This document shows, one piece after another, positions 35,820 through 45,257 of a stretch of DNA of 64,000 nt. Position 1 is the first letter of the stretch. The number at the start of each line of letters is the position of its first letter. Below the pieces are notes generated by a model, which was not told the DNA's origin, did no database searches, and saw nothing but the letters and a program-made list of their open reading frames with translations. This DNA is from Granulosicoccus sp045106195 (GTDB lineage: Bacteria; Pseudomonadota; Gammaproteobacteria; Granulosicoccales; Granulosicoccaceae): assembly GCA_045106195.1 (NCBI GenBank), contig JBGCEH010000014.1, positions 102,008 to 166,007 on the forward strand, read 5' to 3'. The position numbers were made by a program, and so were the translations under genes.

Positions 35820-36185
35820 ATGAATAGTAAAGAGGTCATCGAGATGGCAGTGAAATCGCTCGAAGACATGAAAGGCATCGATCTCACCGTGATTGATATT
35901 GTGGGTAAATCCAGTATCGCAGACGCCATGATCGTGGTCACAGGTACGTCGCAGCGGCATGTACGCTCGCTCGCCGAGTCGGTTCGGCTAACAGCGAAGG
36001 AAGCGAACCATCCGCCGCTGGGTGTTGAAGGCGCCGATTCCAGTGATTGGGTGCTAGTGGATCTGGGTGACGTTATTGTTCATGTCATGACTGATGAAAA
36101 GCGGGAATTTTATTCTCTGGAGAAGCTCTGGTCGGTAGGTCCCGATGACCAGGCACCACCAAGTGGCGTAAGCGCCTCGGTCTGA
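35820..36185 (+). CDS. rsfS: Ribosomal silencing factor RsfS
   Basis: This 121-residue cytoplasmic protein binds ribosomal protein uL14 and keeps the subunits apart in starving cells. The conserved stretches DIVGKSSIADAMIVVTGTSQRHVRSLAESV and SSDWVLVDLGDVIVHVM are present. I chose ATG 35820; an upstream ATG at 35712 would add 36 residues in a region without family character. It lies between nadD and rlmH as usual. Confidence 0.94.
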   Translation: MNSKEVIEMAVKSLEDMKGIDLTVIDIVGKSSIADAMIVVTGTSQRHVRSLAESVRLTAKEANHPPLGVEGADSSDWVLVDLGDVIVHVMTDEKREFYSLEKLWSVGPDDQAPPSGVSASV

Positions 36186-36210
36186 CAATCTCGCTTGAAG
36201 GTTAATTAGT

Positions 36211-36672
36211 GTGCAAGTCAGTGTCTTCGCGATTGGCCGGAAAATGCCGGACTGGGTCGAAAATGCCTCCCGGGACTACGTAAAACGCCTGCCCGGGCGC
36301 TGGAAATTTACGGTGCGTGAGTTTACTCAGGCACAAGGCGCGAATAGAGACGTGGTGATGGCCAAAGAGGCCGGCATGTTACTCGGTGCCATTCCGGACA
36401 AGTCACATGTGATCGCGCTGGACAATCGGGGAACATCGTGGTCCACCAAGCAACTTGCCAATCAGCTGCAGGGCTGGCAGGAGCTGGGCAAGAACATTGT
36501 GCTAATCATTGGTGGTGCAGAGGGGTTGCACAAGCGAGTGCGTGAGCGGGCTGACCAGCAATGGTGCCTGTCGCCGCTGACGTTTCCACACCCGCTGGTA
36601 CGCGTAATACTGATTGAACAACTCTACCGCGGGCAATCACTACTTGATAACCATCCTTACCACCGGGCGTGA
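36211..36672 (+). CDS. rlmH: 23S rRNA (pseudouridine1915-N3)-methyltransferase
   Basis: This 153-residue SPOUT enzyme methylates pseudouridine 1915 of 23S rRNA in the mature 70S ribosome. Motifs are VIALDNRGTSWSTKQLANQLQ, IVLIIGGAEGLHKRV and the C-terminal LTFPHPLVRVILIEQLYRGQ with NHPYHRA. The start is GTG 36211. The stop overlaps the next gene as GTGA. Confidence 0.95.
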   Translation: MQVSVFAIGRKMPDWVENASRDYVKRLPGRWKFTVREFTQAQGANRDVVMAKEAGMLLGAIPDKSHVIALDNRGTSWSTKQLANQLQGWQELGKNIVLIIGGAEGLHKRVRERADQQWCLSPLTFPHPLVRVILIEQLYRGQSLLDNHPYHRA

Positions 36673-37301
36673 CAGCTTCTACCCACTCTGTCGAGCAGCC
36701 GGCTGTTCTGATTTTGGCATCGCAATCGCAGCAACGGTTCGATCTGCTCAGGCAGCTCGGATTTGCGCCACAGTGCCTGTCGGCTGATGTGGACGAGACG
36801 CCGCTGCCTGATGAATCACCGGCTGAACTTGTGGTCAGGCTCGCCTGTCTAAAGGCCAGCGCCTGCGTGACGAAGCCGGGCTTTTCCGACATCATTGGTG
36901 CAGGCCGGTCGGGGGTGGTTCTGGCCGCGGACACAGTGATTGATCTGGATGGACAGATATTGGGAAAACCGAATGATGAAACACAGGCACTGGATATGCT
37001 GGAGCAGTTATCGGGTCGATCACATCGTGTTCACAGTGGCGTCTGCGTTCAGCGAACAGGGGTTGATGAACAGTACACAGTGCTTGTCACAACGATTGTG
37101 GAATTTGCCCACCTGTCTCGGCAGAAAGCCCGATATTACTGGTTAAGCGGAGAGCCTCAGGGCAAGGCAGGAAGTTATGCTATCCAGGGTTCCGGGGCGC
37201 AATTTGTGGTTCATCTAGAGGGAAGCTACAGTAACGTAGTGGGTTTGCCACTGTACGAAACCACCCAACTGTTGGCGCGGGCAGGACTCACCTCGCTGTA
37301 A
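36669..37301 (+). CDS. maf: Maf-family nucleotide pyrophosphatase
   Basis: This 210-residue enzyme cleaves nucleoside triphosphates such as dTTP or UTP, or modified ones, to monophosphates. Typical Maf features are LILASQSQQRFDLLRQLGF, VLAADTVIDLDGQILGKP, LSGRSHRVHSGVCV and GKAGSYAIQGSGAQFV with the YSNVVGLPL ending. The start is GTG 36669, overlapping rlmH. The next gene is rng, as in E. coli yhdE-rng-yhdP. Confidence 0.92.
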   Translation: MTASTHSVEQPAVLILASQSQQRFDLLRQLGFAPQCLSADVDETPLPDESPAELVVRLACLKASACVTKPGFSDIIGAGRSGVVLAADTVIDLDGQILGKPNDETQALDMLEQLSGRSHRVHSGVCVQRTGVDEQYTVLVTTIVEFAHLSRQKARYYWLSGEPQGKAGSYAIQGSGAQFVVHLEGSYSNVVGLPLYETTQLLARAGLTSL

Positions 37302-37372
37302 ACTTGTTAACCGTATGAGCGGCGCATTCTCAATCAAGAGCGCAGTAGCTGATCAGAGACAACCATAGCAAC

Positions 37373-38827
37373 ATGACTGAAGAACTACTGATCAACGTAA
37401 CACCGCAGGAAACGCGTGTTGCGACGGTCGAAAACGGCATGCTCACCGAAATCTGGATAGAACGGGTGCGCAAGATCGGACTTGTGGGTACGATCTTTCA
37501 AGGTAGCGTTAAGCGCGTACTTCCGGGTATGGAGGCGGCGTTTGTTGATATCGGTCTGGAGAAGGCGGCATTTTTACATGTGTCGGACATTCGACTGCCT
37601 GACAATGCTGACGAGGATACCCCGCCCAGCATTGCCAGATTGCTTAGCGAGGGGCAGACTCTGGCGGTGCAGGTGACCAAGGATCCACTAGGCACGAAAG
37701 GCGCTCGCGTCACCAGTAACCTCACCGCACCCAGCCGGTATCTTGTCATGATGCCTTATGAAGACAATATTGGTGTGTCGGTGCGTATCGAGAATGAAGA
37801 GGAGCGAGAGCGATTGCGCACGCTGGTTGACGAGCTGCGTGGGGATCGTCCTGTGGGCTACATCCTGCGAACCGTTGCCGAAGGGGTTGAGCGTGAAGAA
37901 TTGCAGCAGGACATGGAATATCTGGACAAGGTCTGGGCGGGGGTCCACAAGAGACGTCAGGAAAGTGCGCCGGGCACGGTAATTTTTCGTGACCTGCCGC
38001 TGGTGCAGCGCATGATGCGAGACCTTAACCGCAGCAGCATAGAGCGTATCCGTATCGATTCGCGCGAAACCTATCGCCAATGTGTGAACTTCTGTGAAGA
38101 ATATGTGCCCGAACTGTCGTCTTGCCTCGAACATTATCCGGGGGAGCGGCCCATATTTGACCTGCATGGAGTGGAAGATGAGATCGATAAAGCTCTGAAT
38201 CGCCGGGTGATGCTCAAATCAGGTGGGTATCTGATCATTGATCAAACAGAATCCATGACCACTATCGATGTAAATACCGGAGGCTTCGTCGGCAAGCGTA
38301 ACCTTGAAGAGACCATCTTCAAGACTAATCTGGAGTCTGCCCAGGCGATAGCCAGACAGTTGCGTCTACGTAATCTGGGGGGCATTATTATCATCGATTT
38401 TATCGATATGGGCGTGCTTGAGCATCGGCGGCAGGTACTCAGAGCCTTGGAGAAAGCACTGGAACGTGACCACGCACGTACGCAAGTGAGCGAGGTGTCA
38501 CAGTTGGGTCTGGTGGAAATGACGAGAAAACGAACTCGAGAAAGTCTTGAGCAGGTTTTATGTGCGGAGTGCAGCGTGTGTGATGGCCGCGGTATGCAGA
38601 AAACACTGGAAACCGTAGGCTTCGAGGTTGCCCGGGAAATCATCCGGCAGGTAAGGCAATTTGACATCGGCTCAGTAACCGTTCTGGCTTCATCCGAGGT
38701 GGTTGAGTGGTTTACTGAAGAGCGCTCCGACGACCTTGCGGAGCTACAGGATTTTGTCGGCGTCCCCATTCGTCTGCAGGCTGAGCAGTTCTACACGCGT
38801 GAGCACTATGATGTTGTCTTGCAGTGA
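37373..38827 (+). CDS. rng: Ribonuclease G
   Basis: This 484-residue endoribonuclease helps mature 16S rRNA and trims mRNAs. The N-terminal S1 domain (about residues 35-125) is followed by the catalytic domain with the magnesium-binding acid residues in TTIDVNTGGFVG and IIIDFIDM, and a two-cysteine zinc link (CAECSVCDGRG). Length fits RNase G and not RNase E, which has a long scaffold tail. It is followed 27 bases later by yhdP. Confidence 0.95.
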   Translation: MTEELLINVTPQETRVATVENGMLTEIWIERVRKIGLVGTIFQGSVKRVLPGMEAAFVDIGLEKAAFLHVSDIRLPDNADEDTPPSIARLLSEGQTLAVQVTKDPLGTKGARVTSNLTAPSRYLVMMPYEDNIGVSVRIENEEERERLRTLVDELRGDRPVGYILRTVAEGVEREELQQDMEYLDKVWAGVHKRRQESAPGTVIFRDLPLVQRMMRDLNRSSIERIRIDSRETYRQCVNFCEEYVPELSSCLEHYPGERPIFDLHGVEDEIDKALNRRVMLKSGGYLIIDQTESMTTIDVNTGGFVGKRNLEETIFKTNLESAQAIARQLRLRNLGGIIIIDFIDMGVLEHRRQVLRALEKALERDHARTQVSEVSQLGLVEMTRKRTRESLEQVLCAECSVCDGRGMQKTLETVGFEVAREIIRQVRQFDIGSVTVLASSEVVEWFTEERSDDLAELQDFVGVPIRLQAEQFYTREHYDVVLQ

Positions 38828-38854
38828 CAAGCCCCATTCTGATTTTCCGCATCC

Positions 38855-41800
38855 ATGATTAGTGATGCGGCGCGTGAAACAGCGCGTCAGACAGCGCGTG
38901 AGACTGCAAGGGTCTCCTATCTCATCACGGGGGTTCTGCTCATCCTGCTCGCGCTGTTTACAGTGATGGCAAGAGTCGGCTTACCGCTGGCGGCTGGCTA
39001 CAAGAGTCATATGGAATCCCGGGTGAGCGATTACCTGCGCAGTCCCGTACATATCGGCGAATTATCCCTGCGCTGGGAAGGTTTCGGCCCGTTGCTGCGC
39101 GCCAGAGATGTCACCTTGTTCGAGACTACCGAGCGGGTCGTGACGCTGGATGAAATAGTGATCGATATCAATCTGGCCAAATCACTTATGCGTGGTATTC
39201 CCATTATCAACGAGCTAAGTCTGGTGGGGGCCAGCCTGGTGGTTGAGGCTGATGGTGATGGTCAGATAAGTTTGCATGGAATGGAGTCGATGAGGTCAGC
39301 TACCACGACCGAAGACCGGGTAAAAGCGACACAGGGAAGCTCGGATGGCGTTGATGTGATTGCCTGGTTGTTCAATGCAAGAAAGGTGGGTTTGCTCGAT
39401 GCACAGCTGACATTGCTCGACATGAAAAACGATAGTCAAGTGGTTTTTACAAACCTCAATGTGCGGGCTGAGAACGACGGGGATTTGCACAAGCTTCGGG
39501 TAGACGCGGATTTGCCGGACGCACTCGGAGGACGCCGGCTCGAAGCAGGCATCGACGTTTTCGGCAATCCGCGCAAGCTCTCTGAGACAGATGGCAATGT
39601 GTATCTCTCTGCTGAAACTGTCGACATTCGCAGGTTGACTGAATTACTGGGGCTCGGAGGTCTGTCTGTAAAAGGATTGCCCCAGTCTGTGGAAGTTGAC
39701 GCCCTGGCCTCTGCCGAGTTGTGGGGTAAGTGGATTGATGGTCAGTTTGTATCTGCACGTGGTCCGATAGAGATTGGCAGTGTCACTAATCCGGTGAGCA
39801 ATGAGTTGATTTTCGATAGTGCCAGTGGACACCTGAAGCTATTGCGATTTGGTGAGTCGATTGATATTCAGGTCACCGATATCCAGACAACGCTGGGAGC
39901 TGCAACGCTTAACATGGAGGAGCTGCGAATCAGCAAACTCGTATCCGAGCCACTTCCATTGTCGCCCGAAGCAGCCGGTACAGTTGAAGATGCAACACAG
40001 CCTTTGACCCATGCTCAGGACGCTGACGCTACATGGGATGTCAGCGTCTTAGCCAGCGAAGTGCCTGCCGAACTGGCTGTGCGTTTTACAGCATTGGCGC
40101 TATCAGTCAGTCGGCCTGCTTTGGCGAAGTCGGTGTTCAATAGTACCTCTTCAGGAAGCGTTAGAAATCTTGCATTGAGTGTTGCAGATGCGGGAAACAA
40201 GCCTTCGATCGGCCTGTCTGCCGACATCGATGATCTGGTGTTCGATGGTGACAATCAGCTGCCCAGTCTGGGACCCCTTAGAGGGGAGGTGGCGGTGAAG
40301 GATTCTGTCGGGCAGCTGACGTTGTCGGCTCAGCAAATGCCCTTCGCCTGGCCAGCGGTAAGTGATGAGTTCCTGAGTGTTGATTCCCTGCAGGCGGTGA
40401 TGGATATCGATTTGCGCGATTCACAACGGATCCTGCTGGGCGCCGATATCCAGTTGGCCGATAACGGTATCGATACCAGCACACGTTTGAGAGCGGTACT
40501 GTCTGCTGACGCTTCACCTCATTTTGATGTGCAGAGCCGGTTTTCCGCAACTGACGTTACTGAACTCAAAGCGTGGTTGCCGCGCAAGCAGCTTGGTGAG
40601 ACTGTGGCTGACTGGATTGATAATGCTATTACGGCTGGAGAGGCATCCGATGGTTCATTGCTGTTGTTTGGCAATGTGTCAGATTTTCCGTATGAAGATG
40701 GCAACGGTGCGTTTCAGGCAAGTGTGAATATCAATGATGCCACGTTATCTTTTCTGCCGGGCTGGCCGGCAGCCAGTAATATCAATGGTCGGATGGAGAT
40801 GAATGGGCTTGCACTGACGGGTTCTGCTGAAAACTCAATTCTGGATCGTTTTTCTGTTTCCCGAACACAAGTTGCCATCCCTGATCTTGCCGCCGCTGTC
40901 GTTGAACTGTCTACTACCGCATCAGGCAGGTTTCAGGATATCCTGGATTTTGGCATCAACGGGCCGCTGAAGGGTTTTCTCGAACCTGCTATTGGTGATA
41001 TGAGTGGCACCGGCTTTGCGGAGATGGACCTCAAGTTGTCCGTGCCTTTGACCAGAGAGCCTGAAAACTCCGGCATTGAGCCGACGATTAATAACTGGCG
41101 CCCATTTGCGGTCAATGGTTCATTGTTCTTAAAGGACAACGATGTCACCTTTGGGCGAGCAGATCTGATGCTGGATGATGCTAATGGTGCGGTCAACTTC
41201 AATGAACTTGGCATATCGATTAATAACATTGCAGGCCGTTTGCTGGGTCATAGTGTTCGCCTTTCGGGTGCAACGGAAGGGCAGGGGGACGCCGCCAATA
41301 CACGGGTTACGATCAAAGGTGCACTGGAAGCAAATGACCTGCTTGCGCACTACGGTGACCCTCTTGATCAGTTCATTCGCGGCGCATCACAATGGACTGC
41401 AACAATCTCCGCTCCGCATTCTGCTGAGCGTTTTCTTGCCGAGGGTGTGACGCTTGATGTTCGTAGTGACTTGGTTGGTGCCGAGTTATTGCTGCCAGTA
41501 CCCTTTAATAAAGGGACAGCCACTGCCCGGGATTTCAGTTTGACTACCGCATTTCGTGACCCATCCATGGATCAATTCTGGGAGGCTCGCTATGGTGACG
41601 AGCTCACGGCAACCGTCAGGATGGTTGATCAGAGTCTGTATTCGCTGCTGGTTGAACTTGGGCAAACTGAATCTGGCAATACGTCTGCTTCACTTGGTGA
41701 ACCCGGTATTCGTCTGCAGGGTAAGGTAGATCGACTGGCCGCGGATGGCTGGGTTGAAACTGTTGCCCAGTACATAAACTCATTGCCGCAGAGTGAAGGT

Positions 41801-42958
41801 GAGCCTGAGCTCATTCTTCCCATATCGGCCAGGCTGGACACTGATGCACTGATTCTGGGTAAACGCTCGATGGGTGAGGCTGCACTTCAGGCCAACACTG
41901 ATGACACCTATCTGAACTTTGCGGTGTCCAACCAGGCGCTGAAGGGCAATATGCGTTATCCAAGAAAGCACTGGGAAAAGGATACTGCACTAAAGGCACG
42001 CCTGGATTTGCTGGATTGGTCGGTTATTGATGCACTCAGCGAGGAGGCAGAGCCTGAGACTGGGAATTTTGGGAACTCAGATGAGCTTGATCCTCGCCTG
42101 CTGCCTCCGGTGGAAGCCCGTGTTAGTGCGCTCGTCAAGGACAATATCCGTATCCGTGACCTAGTGGTACATGCAAAGCCGAACGTCAGTGGTCTTGATA
42201 TAACAACGCTGGGGTTTGCTTACGAGACCATGCGCATGGTGGGGCAAGGACATTGGTATCTTCGTGATCCACAGAGTGTCAGCTCAAGTTTGACTGGAAA
42301 GCATACAACGCAGTTGAATGTAGTTTTACAAAGCGATGATTTTGGTGTGGGCCTGGACGAGATAGGACTGTCCGGTATCATTGATGATGCACAAGGTAGT
42401 ATCGAAATGAAACTGGATTGGCCGGGCCCGATATACAAACCGGATTTCGCCAGCCTTGATGGTGATATCAAGATTGACATGAACGCCGGAAGCATCGTAC
42501 CGCTTGAGCCTGGCGCTGGTCGTATGGTAGGGCTATTTGCGTTTCAGGCCTTGCCGCGCAGACTCAATCTTGATTTCAAAGACATGACAGGTGCCGGGCT
42601 TGCATTTGAAAATATTGCCGGAAGTATTGTCATTGATGACGGTATTGCACAGGTTCCCTTGCTGCAGCTTACCGGGCCTATTGGTGTTGTAGACATTATT
42701 GGTAGCTCTAATCTGAATACGCAGCAATTCGACCAGCAAGTTACCATACTGCCAAGGGTCAGTGCTGCATTACCGATTATCGGAGCCATATCAGGAGGCG
42801 CCAGTGCCGGTATCGGGGCATTGGTGGCGGCAGGTTTTCTCAAAGCGCTGGGCGTTGATTTCGATAGAATAGGTCTACGTACCTATCGACTAACAGGCGA
42901 CTGGTTGCAACCTGAATTCACATCGGTGCCTTCAGATTATCTAAAACGACGACAATGA
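38855..42958 (+). CDS. yhdP: YhdP-family AsmA-like envelope lipid transport protein
   Basis: This 1367-residue protein has an N-terminal membrane helix at about 23-45 and a very long periplasmic part of repeating beta strands. The opening GYKSHMESRVSDYLRSPVHIGELSLRWEGFGPLLRARDVTLFE and the ending with GADFDRIGLRTYRLTGDW-like text are typical of the YhdP/TIGR02099 family. YhdP bridges inner and outer membranes and moves phospholipids outward. Residues 6-21 form four tandem copies of an A-R-x-T unit before the helix. The next gene overlaps the stop (ATGA). Confidence 0.92.
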   Translation: MISDAARETARQTARETARVSYLITGVLLILLALFTVMARVGLPLAAGYKSHMESRVSDYLRSPVHIGELSLRWEGFGPLLRARDVTLFETTERVVTLDEIVIDINLAKSLMRGIPIINELSLVGASLVVEADGDGQISLHGMESMRSATTTEDRVKATQGSSDGVDVIAWLFNARKVGLLDAQLTLLDMKNDSQVVFTNLNVRAENDGDLHKLRVDADLPDALGGRRLEAGIDVFGNPRKLSETDGNVYLSAETVDIRRLTELLGLGGLSVKGLPQSVEVDALASAELWGKWIDGQFVSARGPIEIGSVTNPVSNELIFDSASGHLKLLRFGESIDIQVTDIQTTLGAATLNMEELRISKLVSEPLPLSPEAAGTVEDATQPLTHAQDADATWDVSVLASEVPAELAVRFTALALSVSRPALAKSVFNSTSSGSVRNLALSVADAGNKPSIGLSADIDDLVFDGDNQLPSLGPLRGEVAVKDSVGQLTLSAQQMPFAWPAVSDEFLSVDSLQAVMDIDLRDSQRILLGADIQLADNGIDTSTRLRAVLSADASPHFDVQSRFSATDVTELKAWLPRKQLGETVADWIDNAITAGEASDGSLLLFGNVSDFPYEDGNGAFQASVNINDATLSFLPGWPAASNINGRMEMNGLALTGSAENSILDRFSVSRTQVAIPDLAAAVVELSTTASGRFQDILDFGINGPLKGFLEPAIGDMSGTGFAEMDLKLSVPLTREPENSGIEPTINNWRPFAVNGSLFLKDNDVTFGRADLMLDDANGAVNFNELGISINNIAGRLLGHSVRLSGATEGQGDAANTRVTIKGALEANDLLAHYGDPLDQFIRGASQWTATISAPHSAERFLAEGVTLDVRSDLVGAELLLPVPFNKGTATARDFSLTTAFRDPSMDQFWEARYGDELTATVRMVDQSLYSLLVELGQTESGNTSASLGEPGIRLQGKVDRLAADGWVETVAQYINSLPQSEGEPELILPISARLDTDALILGKRSMGEAALQANTDDTYLNFAVSNQALKGNMRYPRKHWEKDTALKARLDLLDWSVIDALSEEAEPETGNFGNSDELDPRLLPPVEARVSALVKDNIRIRDLVVHAKPNVSGLDITTLGFAYETMRMVGQGHWYLRDPQSVSSSLTGKHTTQLNVVLQSDDFGVGLDEIGLSGIIDDAQGSIEMKLDWPGPIYKPDFASLDGDIKIDMNAGSIVPLEPGAGRMVGLFAFQALPRRLNLDFKDMTGAGLAFENIAGSIVIDDGIAQVPLLQLTGPIGVVDIIGSSNLNTQQFDQQVTILPRVSAALPIIGAISGGASAGIGALVAAGFLKALGVDFDRIGLRTYRLTGDWLQPEFTSVPSDYLKRRQ

Positions 42959-43674
42959 ACAGAGTTCTATCGTTTGCCCCGTTGATGGTTTGCAGCAGTA
43001 TGTTGGCTGTTGCTGATACTGAACAGCCGTTGCCGGTTGATGCAGGAATTACCGTGCACTATGCACATTCTCCCGATGCTGTTCTTGAAGAGCAAGTTCG
43101 TTTTGTCGCGGAACTGTTACGTTTCGCTGAGCCCGTGCGTGTGCTGCATGAAGTGGAGGAAGGCCCACTCTATGATCCTGAGACTCAGGAAATCTGGATG
43201 CCTGGAAGTTTTGCCGATAATATCAAAGCGTATTTTGATGACGAAGATGCGCCGGTTGCTGATGTGTATTTTCACACCTTGATGCACGAGATCGGTCATG
43301 TGTTGTTCGAGCAGTATGACTTGCCCATGCTGGCAAGAGAGGAGGATGCCGCCGATGCGCTTGCCAGCGTGCTGCTGCTTGAGTACGTTGAAGACGGCGC
43401 AAGGATAGCGTTGAATGCTGCAGACATGTTTGGCCTGGAAAGTGAGGAATACGAGTGGTTCGAGGAATCTGACTTCTGGAGCGAACACAGTCTGGAGATA
43501 CAGCGGTACTACACAACACTATGTCATGTGTATGGTTCGAGTCCCGAGCAACATGAAGATCTTATCAATGATGAATATGGCTTATCCATGGAGCGTGCCG
43601 AAGGGTGTGAGGAGGAGTACTTGCGCATCCGATCTGGCTGGTTGGGTGTGCTTGCGCCTTATCTGAAACGTTAG
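42955..43674 (+). CDS. Predicted secreted metallopeptidase (DUF4344-like)
   Basis: This 239-residue protein has a likely signal peptide (about residues 1-20) and the zinc-protease motif HEIGH, followed about 20 residues later by an EEDAADALAS stretch whose acidic residue may be the third zinc ligand. The design matches DUF4344 metallopeptidases. Its substrate is unknown. ATG 42955 overlaps the yhdP stop, so it is translated with yhdP, which suggests an envelope role. In E. coli tldD follows yhdP instead. Confidence 0.78.
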   Translation: MNRVLSFAPLMVCSSMLAVADTEQPLPVDAGITVHYAHSPDAVLEEQVRFVAELLRFAEPVRVLHEVEEGPLYDPETQEIWMPGSFADNIKAYFDDEDAPVADVYFHTLMHEIGHVLFEQYDLPMLAREEDAADALASVLLLEYVEDGARIALNAADMFGLESEEYEWFEESDFWSEHSLEIQRYYTTLCHVYGSSPEQHEDLINDEYGLSMERAEGCEEEYLRIRSGWLGVLAPYLKR

Positions 43675-43797
43675 TGTTGGCAGACCTGGATCTGCATATT
43701 CATGCCTGATAGCAAGTTGAAGAGCGTTCATTGACGCCTGAACTGGATTCTCCGTATGTAAGGATTTAAGAATCAGTTGGTATTGTTCCATTTTGCA

Positions 43798-43815
43798 GGC
43801 GGGCTTGGGCCCGCC
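43798..43815. terminator. GC-rich hairpin, probable terminator
   Basis: GGCGGGC (43798-43804) and GCCCGCC (43809-43815) form a perfect 7-bp stem with a TTGG loop. A short T-rich stretch follows on the plus strand. It lies between the convergent metallopeptidase and GFA genes. Confidence 0.65.
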
Positions 43816-43842
43816 GGTTTGTTCACGGCGACCTGAGACAGC

Positions 43843-44253
43843 TTACGTTTTCGAAAAACGTAAAATTCCTGCAATTCGACTTTCGGTATTTTTGTCCTTC
43901 GGATGATTCACGCCATCATTTACAACAACTTCCTCGAAGTCAAACGGACTCACACCTTCCAGGCATGCGACGTTAACTCCGTACTCAGAAGGATTTGAAC
44001 GACGCTGATGGTGCGTATAAATTCCGCAAATTGAACAGAAATAGTGCCTGGCTGTATTAGTGTTAAATTGATATAGCGTTAATTTATCCTGTCCTTTCGT
44101 AAATTCGATGCCATCCAGATTCGCTGATACAGCGATAGCGCCCCGCATCCGGCAGTAGGAGCACGAGCATCGTCGAATAGAGTTGAATTCGTCAGTCAAT
44201 CGAACGTTGAATTCTACCGATCGACAGTGGCATGTTGCGCAATGTATTCTCAT
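43843..44253 (-). CDS. GFA/CENP-V domain zinc protein
   Basis: This 136-residue protein has the zinc-binding cysteines of the GFA fold: CATCHC near the start, RRCSCSYC, and FCSICGIYTHH. Glutathione-dependent formaldehyde-activating enzyme is the founding member, but most relatives have no shown activity and bind zinc structurally. Start ATG is at 44253. It has no close functional neighbour. Confidence 0.87.
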   Translation of the reverse strand: MRIHCATCHCRSVEFNVRLTDEFNSIRRCSCSYCRMRGAIAVSANLDGIEFTKGQDKLTLYQFNTNTARHYFCSICGIYTHHQRRSNPSEYGVNVACLEGVSPFDFEEVVVNDGVNHPKDKNTESRIAGILRFSKT

Positions 44254-44374
44254 GTTTTCTTTTCCTGTGACTACTCATTGAAATACGATTGATTCTGAAA
44301 GACCCATCCCCCGGCTTTCAGGCAGCCTACAACTTGTGCATGGTGTCTGACACAGGTACGGGCGAATCCGCTTA

Positions 44375-45130
44375 TCAACGCCCACCGCTCACGTCCACAA
44401 AAGAACCTGTCGTATACGAAGCCTCTGCCGATGCCAGCCAGAGTATGGAATGGGCAACTTCTTCTGCACTGCCACCTCGTTGCATGGGTATTTTGTACTT
44501 TAGCTTTGCAACCCTGTCAGGATTTCCACCGCTGGCATGAATGTCCGTTTCTATTAAACCGGGCCTTACCGCATTAACACGAATACCTTCATTGGCAACC
44601 TCGGTCGCAAGGCCGATGGTAAAGGTATCAACGGCTCCCTTTGATGCCGCGTAGTCAACATATTCTGTTGCAGATCCCAACACGGCAGCGCGCGATGAAA
44701 TATTCACGATGCATCCACCGACACCTCCTTTTGCCGTGGACATCCGCAGTACTGCCTCTTTTGCACACAACAACAATCCGGTGACATTGGTTGTCATGAT
44801 GCGATTGATGCGTTCGGCACTCATGTTTTCAAGACGCATGGTCTGCTCGAGAACACCTGTATTGTTGACCAGCACATCGAGTGTTCCCAGTTCATTGTCG
44901 AGTGTCTTGAACATACGCACGATATCGTCGGATTTGCCGATGTCAGCCTGGACGACACAGGTTTTCACACCTAGCTCATGGCATCGCGAGGCGACCTCGT
45001 TCGCTGCTATCCTGTTGGTGTGGTAATTGATGCCGATGGCATAGCCGCGTTGAGCCGCAAGAATGGCTGTGGCCCTGCCTATTCCTCTGCTTGCCCCGGT
45101 GATGAGCATCACCTGTGACGATAAGGTCAT
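44375..45130 (-). CDS. Short-chain dehydrogenase/reductase
   Basis: This 251-residue NAD(P)-dependent oxidoreductase has a Rossmann fold with TGASRGIGRAT near the N-terminus, NNTG in the expected strand, the catalytic serine in IVNISSRAA and the YAASK dyad. The ending TTGSFVDVSGGR is typical of classical SDRs. The substrate is unknown. It diverges from an enolase-superfamily gene, which could act in the same sugar or acid pathway. Confidence 0.88.
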   Translation of the reverse strand: MTLSSQVMLITGASRGIGRATAILAAQRGYAIGINYHTNRIAANEVASRCHELGVKTCVVQADIGKSDDIVRMFKTLDNELGTLDVLVNNTGVLEQTMRLENMSAERINRIMTTNVTGLLLCAKEAVLRMSTAKGGVGGCIVNISSRAAVLGSATEYVDYAASKGAVDTFTIGLATEVANEGIRVNAVRPGLIETDIHASGGNPDRVAKLKYKIPMQRGGSAEEVAHSILWLASAEASYTTGSFVDVSGGR

Positions 45131-45257
45131 GTCTGTATCCCTGTATGTAAGGAACGATATTCTAGCTTGATTTATTGTGCAGCAGATTCGCAGGGAAGTC
45201 GTGCCATAGGTTGTGGCATGATGAACTACTTGTCGTCAAAACAGGATTGTCCAGATT

